Below are positions 57,413 through 64,000 of a stretch of DNA of 64,000 nucleotides, piece after piece; the first letter of the stretch is position 1; each line of letters opens with the position of its first letter. Location of the stretch: assembly GCA_015680685.1 (NCBI GenBank), contig MNCI01038330.1, positions 139,502-203,501 on the forward strand. Direction: 5' to 3'. The notes beneath the pieces were generated by a model. That model was not told where the DNA came from. It did no database searches and worked only from the letters and a program-made list of their open reading frames with translations. This DNA comes from Gnetum montanum. Taxonomy: Eukaryota; Streptophyta; Gnetopsida; Gnetales; Gnetaceae. Position numbers and translations under genes: made by a program.

Positions 57413-57899
57413 AGTCTCCTAGAATTCATGTTCTGGCCCTAGCAGATAATAGAGTTGGGAGTACTCGAATTGTATATCTTGTATTTTTAGCATGGCTGCG
57501 AGATCGTTCTTAGAGCCATAGTGCACAACCTCAATTCCGAGGATGACCTAGAAATGAAATCTGGATCTATATCCAATGCTCTGCTGCTACGAGAATAGGC
57601 CCAAAAAATGATGTAGGCGTAGGAATAGGGATCCTTCCTTCTTCATTTTGTTCCTCTGCAAGCAGAGGCAGTACCAAGGATGGCCTAGGATGATGATTTC
57701 GGTGAGCACTGCAGCAATGGCAACAGACCACATGGCCTTGTCCTCCCACCAACTTGCTAGTCACTATGAAAAACTAGAGCCCCAAGAGCAACCCTGAGCT
57801 ATTGCAGAGCCGAAGCCATGTTGGGCAAAATTCTTCTTCCTCTACCGAAGGAAATCATCCAAAATTCCAACAATATATCTATTGCATTTTCATGCTCCT
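57413..57899. other. unassigned part of the gene-carrying insertion
   Basis: Between the LTR-like part and the CAP-G fragment. Minus-strand frames (for example 57567-57764) show no recognised domain. It may be further captured sequence. Confidence 0.4.
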
Positions 57900-58245
57900 T
57901 CATCATAAATCTGTCCATCATGGATTGCAAAGCATTTTTCCACACTCTGAAATTTTGGTGTTCTTGGGGTCGCTGATGAAACGTGCGAGGGCATGGGTGG
58001 AAAAAATCCTAATGAGGGGGGCACAATCATGGAGGCGATCTTGCATAGCAGCAATAATGGCATCCCAGGCCTCATAAGAAACCTTGTCATCATTGGGGAG
58101 GCATAGTAGAATTTTCAACAACAACAGGCAGGCACGGAATCTGACGAACTTGTTGGCCGCGTCTGTGCAGAAGAGAAGAACACTGAAGAATTTCTCCAGA
58201 AATGTGTCGCACTTGTCGTTCACGCCTCCATCGTCCCCTTTGCCT
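57900..58245 (-). pseudogene. captured fragment of condensin subunit CAP-G (NCAPG)
   Basis: Minus strand encodes CDTFLEKFFSVLLFCTDAAN, KFVRFRACLLLLKILLCLPN, DDKVSYEAWDAIIAAMQDRL and HDCAPLIRIFSTHALARFI. This matches the N-terminal HEAT-repeat region of plant condensin complex subunit 3 (FLxxFLxxLLVxxxAANxxxRFRxCQxxxxIxxxLPDDxxVSxExWDxxIxxM). Condensin compacts mitotic chromosomes. Only about 95 residues are present, roughly residues 90-190 of the family. The frame is continuous with the NRT1/PTR fragment upstream, so the two are fused. After KNTKI the frame diverges from the family. Confidence 0.7.
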
Positions 58246-59260
58246 ATTAATCTACATGATTTGCTGATAATTGTGATCATAAGACCAGAGATAAAACTTC
58301 CACCTTCAAGGACATTGACATATAGAGCAACTCCAAGGCTCCTCATGCTGTTAGGGACCTAATTGTAGAAATATTCCTACAGACCCACCAGCCCAAATAC
58401 GTCTACAATTCCAAAAAGAATATACTATGGAAGTAACCAAAATATTGACATGGGTATCTTGAATTTTGGCTTATCAAGTAACTTGTATGACTTGGCTACA
58501 TGGATTCTCTTGGTCTCTATCACAGCAGCAAGAACTAATGTCAAAGTCATCAAGATCAGCCCTATTCCAATTCTCTACAAAAGAGAGATGCCTCTTTCTA
58601 TGCCTGTGAATTTTCTTGCAATTAGGACAAATAGTCTATCATATTGTGATGATAGAATTGTCATTGTGAGGGTTGAAGTAGCAAGCAGAGATGCAGGTGG
58701 CACTTGGAAATGAGGACCAATGTGCCTGCTCATGGTTTGGCTCTGCTTCATCAAGAACGTGGTTGGTTGGATCACAGTTGTTCCATAAACTAGGCTGCAT
58801 AGCCATATGGGCAGTAGCCTAACCACTAGTTTGGCCTCTTCCACCTGTGTCACTATGCATAGTTTCCATGAATTGGTTTCTTAGATTTTTCCTCTCCAAT
58901 CCTTTTTTAACCATGGCTGCTGGATCCAAAATCTTGAGGCTTTCAGTGTGATTGAGAAATCTCTGGGAAGAGTAGTCCTATGAAGCATCAACCCATGATT
59001 TCTCGTACAAAATAACTAAATGGGCAGGCAGTTTTTTGTTTCTATTGAGCAAAGTAGCAATGAAGACCTTAGCAAGGTTGCCAAAGGGACTGCCTTTTGG
59101 CACAAGATTTTTGTAAAATGGAGCCCCAAACAAAAAGATGTAGAATGCGAATACCACGATTTTTGTGACAATGGCAACCGCAGTGCCCCAACTCAGATTA
59201 TCCTCAACATAAATAATCACACTCTCCAAGAAATCCTTTATGTCTTCTCTTTCCATGGAT
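58246..59260 (-). pseudogene. captured C-terminal half of an NRT1/PTR family transporter
   Basis: Minus strand, intronless. Blocks in order: VIIYVEDNLSWGTAVAI, FGAPFYKNLVPKGSPFGNLA (cytoplasmic loop), HTESLKILDPAAMV, then after a frameshift CIVTQVEEAKLVVRLLPIWL, TFLMKQSQTMSRHIGPHFQV, PPASLLATSTLTMTI, VLIARKFTGIERGISLLQRI, PKFKIPMSIFWLLP, then across three stops YILFGIVDVFGLVGL, and finally NSMRSLGVALYVNV, GGSFISGLM. These are the diagnostic loops and last transmembrane helices of plant nitrate/peptide proton symporters. Stops lie where Gln codons are expected. It probably derives from the large last exon of the donor gene. The product would lack the first six helices and cannot be a transporter. 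Confidence 0.85.
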
Positions 59261-59559
59261 ACATTTCAGTGAGGCAACTTGAGGACCACCAGATTATGAT
59301 TCTTGAGCAAGTCATGAAATTAATCATTCAAAATTTCCGCTACAATTTGTGCTCATGACACCAAGATGGATAATTCCTGTAAATGTAGCTACAATATCTA
59401 ACATATGCCATTCCAACTTCATGGTTAGTTAACTATTGCAGAATTATTCATGGGAAAGAGCATAATCCTCCTTGAACAGTTTCAGTTCATTAGAATTCTG
59501 TACCTCACAATTTTCAAATAAGTCCACCTATTCCATGAAATGGCCAAAATGTGCCAACA

Positions 59560-60660
59560 CCTTCTTAATTGAATTTGTTTCAACTTTTTCCGTGGACTAT
59601 TTGAAGATGGCCATTGTTGCTTCCTCCTCAATCTTTTCAAGTCATTCCTAAAGCTATTTGATAGCTTCATCTCTTGGCATTGCTGAGCTAAGGATTGTTT
59701 ACTCTACATGTCAAGCATGAAGTTTAGCAACTTCCATGACCAAGTGTTGAGTTCACTCTTAGGCCATTTCTAGTTTTCCTTCCAAAATTATGCATTTACC
59801 TCTTGCAATTAGCAACTATGACTAGGTTGCAGTGATGTTCTCCAAGAGATCAAAGATACCCAAAGTCAATTGCTTGGTTCCCATCAATCATTCTAATAGT
59901 TGTTCGTGCTAAGCTATGTTCATTTTCCTATTGACCGTGCCTATGGATGTTTGCACATCTTGGAGTGTAGATACGTTTAGTACAAATTCTATTGGTGCAT
60001 TTAGTACTTTAGCTACATGGTTAGCTACTACCTCTATTATTGTTTCCTACCCTTAGTGTTGCATCACCAAGACATTTACCTCTTCACCTTTCTCCAACCT
60101 CATTGAAAAATTGGTAGCATTCCCAAAGATTTCTAGGAATAAATGATGTGTCGTTAGTAACAACGTTACCTTTCAAGCATTGGGATCCAACCTCGAAGGT
60201 AGCTACATTATTCTAGTAGAGAAAATGAAACCACCCCTCTCCATCTAGCTAATTGTTCAAGTCACCTCATTAAGGTGACTCATTGCTAGCTGATACACAG
60301 ATGGATCTGCCCCACTCATTCTTACATACTACTCTTTTTTACTCAAGGGCTATTCTTGGACTTTTCATAGATGTTCAAGGACTAAATAGGCCTCCAATGT
60401 TGTCTCATGAGTGGGTGGTTGGGGTATTAGCTCCTCTTCTTGAATGGCTGCTAGTGTTTTGTCCTTCATTATTTCTACCCATGAGGCCAAGGGAGCATGC
60501 TTAAGAGTGTCCTTAGAATAATGAACAAGACTTTTCCTTTTACAATGTTTTCTTATTAGGCATCCAAAAAGTAGGGTTCTCCTTCCACATTCATTCTCCT
60601 TGTAATTCTTATCAATCTCCAAATAGATTAGCTACTAACCATCATTGACTTTTGTTGATT
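59560..60660 (-). pseudogene. element D accessory ORF, central part
   Basis: Resumes element D after the insertion. The minus-strand open piece 60365-60622 (MEIDKNYKENECGRRTLLFG, CLIRKHCKRKS, KHAPLASWVEIMKDKTLAAI) aligns with A near 9,600-9,770 (VEMEKWFKKNECGRKTHPFP, CFIRKLCQ). Shared Lys-x-Asn-Glu-Cys-Gly-Arg and Phe/Leu-Ile-Arg-Lys residues show this is a real conserved segment of the accessory protein. The N-terminal third found in A is deleted here. Confidence 0.5.
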
Positions 60661-62250
60661 TTGGTCAAACTTTCAAAATGCAAGGAATTTTTCAATGGAA
60701 TTGGGATCAAATGAAAGCTTAGAAGACCAATAATAGTATGAAATCATGAGAATAGGGTGTTTAAGCTCATAAATTTGAAAAAAAAAATGAAAAATAATTG
60801 ATTTAATTGATGAACGCAATGAAAGGTTAGGGAGTATTAAGCCATTTACACAATGGAAAATATGAAATATAGGATGGTAATGATGTCAAAGGGAAGGAAC
60901 CTTAACTAATTAAGCCAAAAGCTATGCAAGTGGATCCTTCCCATAACAGGCTCATGCCCTTTTTGCCCTTGCATAACCTAAATGAAGGAGTTCATGGGCC
61001 CCATAGTTGATTTAATGATCATAACAAGTTAAGGACCAACCCAAAAGAATTCATTCAAGAATCCCAATATGTTAGACTAAGACATAGAGCATAACATAGA
61101 ACTTGATAGTGGGGTAAGTTATGGTAGCATTGATGGATCATAGAGAAGGTGGAATAGACTTCCAAATTGAGGTCATAAGAAGTCCCTTATGGATTTGTGG
61201 TTAAAATGACCTAATAAGTTCCATCCTCAGTCCAAACCAAAAACACCTACTTTCAATTACTTCGCATCGCCATCCTATGACTGATCCATCCATTTGAGAC
61301 ACAAGAGTGCTTCTAAAAGACAACCACCTTTCCACAAGCGGAGAGAGAGGTAGGAAGTGAGAAAGAGAGGGCCTTAGTTAAAGGGGACCTTTAGGCCGAG
61401 GAGTATGTCATTCAAGTCCAATAACTAGTGCTTGTAGCCCTTTTATTTGTCCAAGGGATATGCTTTGAATTTCCATTGTTTTAATTTTGAAATGGGAACT
61501 GCACCATGCAAGGACTTTATATATGTCAAAGGGGTGTGCTTTGAATTCCCATCATTTCTTTTGCAATGGGAACCACACCATCCAATGATGTTATTTGGCT
61601 TCCTACCATTGGGTGTCACAAAATGGTAAGAAGTCTATGAAAAACACTTAAGAACCCAAGCAAGAAGAAGAGTACAAAGAGTATTGAGTCCCCTTAAAGT
61701 CATAGCCTTTACAAACCTTTGGATCCTTCCCAATTCCAAAACTACCAAGGTCACTAATTGATTAAAAGTTTCTTTAATGAAAAAGGGACCTCAAATTCCC
61801 AAAACAAGAAAAACCATAGAGTTGTTTTGATGGGTGGATGACATGGACTCACTACCATCCCATGAGAAATAAACCATGTCAAAGTCATTAGACATAATAA
61901 TTAAAAAATATAAACTAGACACCAACAAACACACATTAAGTACAAGCCATCATTAATAAACAACAACAACAACATTGTGTCCTATGACAATAAAGTAGAT
62001 TTATTAGAAAGAATGAGAAAATATCATGTTTAATTAAAAGAAACACCATAGAAAAAATAAAATAAAATATATAAGAAAGTGTAAAATAATCAATAAAATT
62101 TAAATGTACTAAAAATGGTATAAAATTAGAAAAATTTGTAAAATCAAAAATGTAAAAAATTGAAAAAATAGTAGAAAAACTAAGAGACCATGGTAATGGT
62201 TAGCATGGATGACCATCTTCCCCATGAATGAGTTGGTAGGGAAAGATCTA
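60661..62250. other. element D spacer between integrase and accessory ORF
   Basis: Homologous to A 11,080-12,600. It contains a local duplication at about 61455-61585 (a segment with TATGCTTTGAATTTCC followed about 70 bases later by a near copy). No gene seen. Confidence 0.5.
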
Positions 62251-63460
62251 AAAAATAGAACATGGGTGTCCATCAAGTGAGGAGGTATTTACACTGGTCA
62301 ATCTTGGTTTTAGGAAAGGCTTAACTTGTTGGATATTAACTAGCTACCTCTTACTTGGGCTATCAAGTTTGTAAATTATCATGGCCCTACAGGGAAATTT
62401 TTGACCAACTATATAAGATCCCTCCCATAATGTTTGAAATTTTTCTTTTTGACGTACATTTGTGGGGTTCTAGTAGAGGACCATATCTCCTGCTTGAAAC
62501 CTTGCTTTTCTAATTCTAAGGTCATGGTGTTGCTTGCTAAATGCTTTGTTTACTCATTCAAAGATAGGTCCACTAAGTGATTCTCATGTAGCATGTTCAG
62601 ATTGATCAATCTTTCCTTTTGCACTAAACTTAGGTGAAGGTTGATGTCACAAGCCATTGAGAGTGTACAGAGCTTAGATTGAATTGGGAGTTTTGGAACT
62701 TTTCCATAAACAAACTCATATGGAGAATATCCAATATGAAGTTTCAAAGTTGATTGATAAGTCCAAAGAGAATCATTAAGTTTTTTGCTCCAATCCTTCC
62801 TATATTTACAAATGGTTCATGTTAATATTTTAGTAAGCTCCCTATTGGTTACCTCTACTTGACCATTAGCTTAGGGGTGGTAAGGTGTTGTTAATTTATG
62901 TTCTACTCCTAAGTGTTGCATTAATTTTCTAAATGTGGCTCGTGTGAAATGAGTCCCATTATTAAAAATTAGTGAACATAGCATCCAAAACCTATTAACA
63001 ATATGTTGGATGAATCTAGTCGTAGTGAATGATGTGTAGTCTGTAATGGCTGCTATTTCAAAACATTTTGTACAATAGTCAACTACAACTATAATATACA
63101 CTTTCCCACTAGACATGGGTTTGATGGGATCCATGAAGTCAATGCTCCATATGTTAAAAGTTTCTAGTGGTTGAATCTATTGTTGAGGACATTCCATTCA
63201 AGTGGTCATCCCCTGTCATGTTGATAATGTTCACAAGACTTGATAAACTGGTGGGCATTCCTAAATATTTTCAGCTAGTAGTACCCTGCTATTAGGATTT
63301 TTATGGTCATGCATGTCCTTACATAGTGGCCTCTACAAGGTTCTTCATGAGCATTTTGGAGAATACGTAATTGATCTTCGTTAGGAACACACTAATAGAT
63401 TAAGCCATTGGTGCATACCTTATAAAGGTGTTCATGAATTTCCATGAATTATTTGACTCA
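62251..63460 (-). pseudogene. element D integrase (degenerate)
   Basis: Minus strand. 62871-63134 has the core MSSGKVYIIVVVDYCTKCFE (first Asp kept), LIFNNGTHFTRATFRKLMQH (second Asp changed to Asn) and LGVEHKLTTPYHP; the frame continues past a stop toward the Glu block near 62,850. 62550-62747 has GYSPYEFVYGKVPKLPI and the helix leading to the C-terminal domain. Collinear with A 12,601-13,760 and slightly better preserved. Confidence 0.75.
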
Positions 63461-64000
63461 ATGAAGAAAATTTTGTTTTTTCCTAAAATCCAAATCTTGT
63501 GGCATCTCTTGATTGAGAAGATATGTGAGGATGTCATTATACCATACTTCTCTTTTAGGCATTTGTTCATTTATTACTACAATAAATATGAGTTCATCTA
63601 GAAATTGATTAGAGAGTAGGCTCTCCTCCTCTTTGTTATCCCATCTTATGCAAGAAAGATGGTCATCAACCACATTCTCAGTCCCTTTTCAATCTACCAT
63701 AGTAATATCAAATTCTTGCAAGATCACAAGCCATCGTATAACATGAGGGCTTACCATCGACTTATTCATAAGGAAGTGAATTGCACTATGATCCATATGT
63801 ACAAATACTTTATAGCCTAGCACATAATGTCTAAACTTTTCTAGTACATACACCACTACCATTAATTATTTTTTCATGGTGGTGTAGTTTAACTATGCCA
63901 ATACAATTCTTTGACTCACATAGTGGATATAATGTGTATGTTTCTTATTGTCTATTTGCGTGAGCATGACTTCCAAAGCATAGTTAGATGTATCTACCAT
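63461..64000 (-). pseudogene. element D RNase H, cut by window end
   Basis: Minus strand. 63458-63673 carries the linker after RNase H (DDHLSCIRWDNKEEESLLSN, then VWYNDILTYLLNQEMPQDLD). Further right, broken frames give LNYTTMKK, VVVYVLEKFRHYVLGYKVFV and HMDHSAIHFLMNKSM, the RNase H core. Homologous to A 13,740-14,260. RT would lie beyond the window. Confidence 0.75.

Larger units (their letters stand above)
55659..59559 (-). mobile_element. TG...CA insertion carrying captured host gene fragments
   Basis: 3.9-kb insertion in element D with ends TGTTGGC and GCCAACA, a 7-bp inverted repeat in LTR style, and a near-perfect 5-bp target duplication. On the minus strand it has a promoter-like CCTATAAAAGG at 56887-56897. 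Its left third is noncoding LTR-like sequence. The part 57900-59260 holds NRT1/PTR and CAP-G fragments in the same orientation. Two readings are possible: a single long solo LTR that has taken up gene sequence in its U3, or a small non-autonomous LTR element whose second LTR is lost. A candidate internal LTR edge is TGGTGGATAATAAAATGCCC (minus strand, near 57412). Confidence 0.55.
53441..64000 (-). mobile_element. element D: relative of element A, truncated by window end
   Basis: Minus-strand gypsy element of the same family as A. It has a 3' LTR (53441-54383), polypurine tract, accessory ORF remains, spacer, integrase and RNase H, and runs off the window. It is interrupted at 55659-59559 by a separate insertion. 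Collinear homology with A: 54384-55658 with 7447-8700, 59560-60660 with 8700-9770, 60700-64000 with about 11,080-14,260. About 1.3 kb of A (9,770-11,080), the N-terminal part of the accessory ORF, is missing in D. Confidence 0.85.

Noticed and set aside
58084-58362. Plus-strand ORFs 58084-58362, 58450-58713 and 59020-59358
   Set aside because: They are opposite-strand shadows of the NRT1/PTR and CAP-G fragments, whose minus-strand frames match known families.
1-64000. rRNA, tRNA, snRNA or microRNA genes
   Set aside because: No characteristic sequence was recognised on either strand by reading; a covariance-model search was not possible.

Overview
The window is land-plant nuclear DNA from the repeat-rich part of what is probably a large genome. 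No intact cellular gene is visible. The evidence for a plant is four Ty3/gypsy LTR retrotransposons of the plant Tat/Athila type, a LINE relic of RTE type, and captured fragments of a plant NRT1/PTR transporter and of condensin subunit CAP-G. I cannot name the species. Nearly all coding regions carry stops or frameshifts, and many of the stops that can be compared between copies are C-to-T or G-to-A changes, as expected for old methylated repeats.

Layout. Positions 1-6529 are AT-rich flank with at most a copia-like scrap. Positions 6530-51700 are a three-level nest in which every element is on the minus strand. Element A (oldest, 6535-51695, TSD ATGTT) is an Athila/Tat-like element with gag, PR, RT-RNaseH, INT and a downstream sense-strand accessory ORF. 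Element B (18444-50400, TSD ACTAT, LTRs 1603 bp) inserted into the gag region of A. Element C (19408-36942, TSD ACGCT, LTRs 1571 bp) inserted into the 3' LTR of B. The LTR lengths match to the base once C and its duplicated target site are removed. Positions 51701-53440 hold flank with an RTE-type LINE relic. Positions 53441-64000 are element D, a relative of A cut by the window end. D is interrupted at 55659-59559 by a TG...CA insertion carrying fused NRT1/PTR and CAP-G fragments.

The main result is in B and C. Both are Tat-lineage elements (gag, PR, RT, RNaseH, a second archaeal-type RNaseH, INT). Both carry a large multi-exon gene on the opposite strand, between PR and RT. In C its eight predicted exons (26675-30728) sum to 3279 bases, exactly 1093 codons, with GT-AG introns throughout. 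In B the homologous exons have the same lengths or differ by multiples of three, while some introns do not. Differences between the copies concentrate at third codon positions. The predicted protein (about 1,090 aa) has a basic N-terminus, a central conserved domain I cannot name, a coiled coil and an acidic C-terminus. It lies where Ogre elements have an intron between PR and RT, and a good 3' splice site is visible at the start of the sense RT exon. The likely arrangement is therefore an antisense gene nested in the sense intron of a retrotransposon. B has lost RT-RNaseH and the first antisense exon through a 3.1-kb deletion.

Two related arrays of hairpin-forming short repeats (after INT and after PR) occur in both B and C. 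Elements A and D carry a different, sense-strand accessory ORF with a broadly similar layout (basic start, coiled coil, P/Q-rich end).
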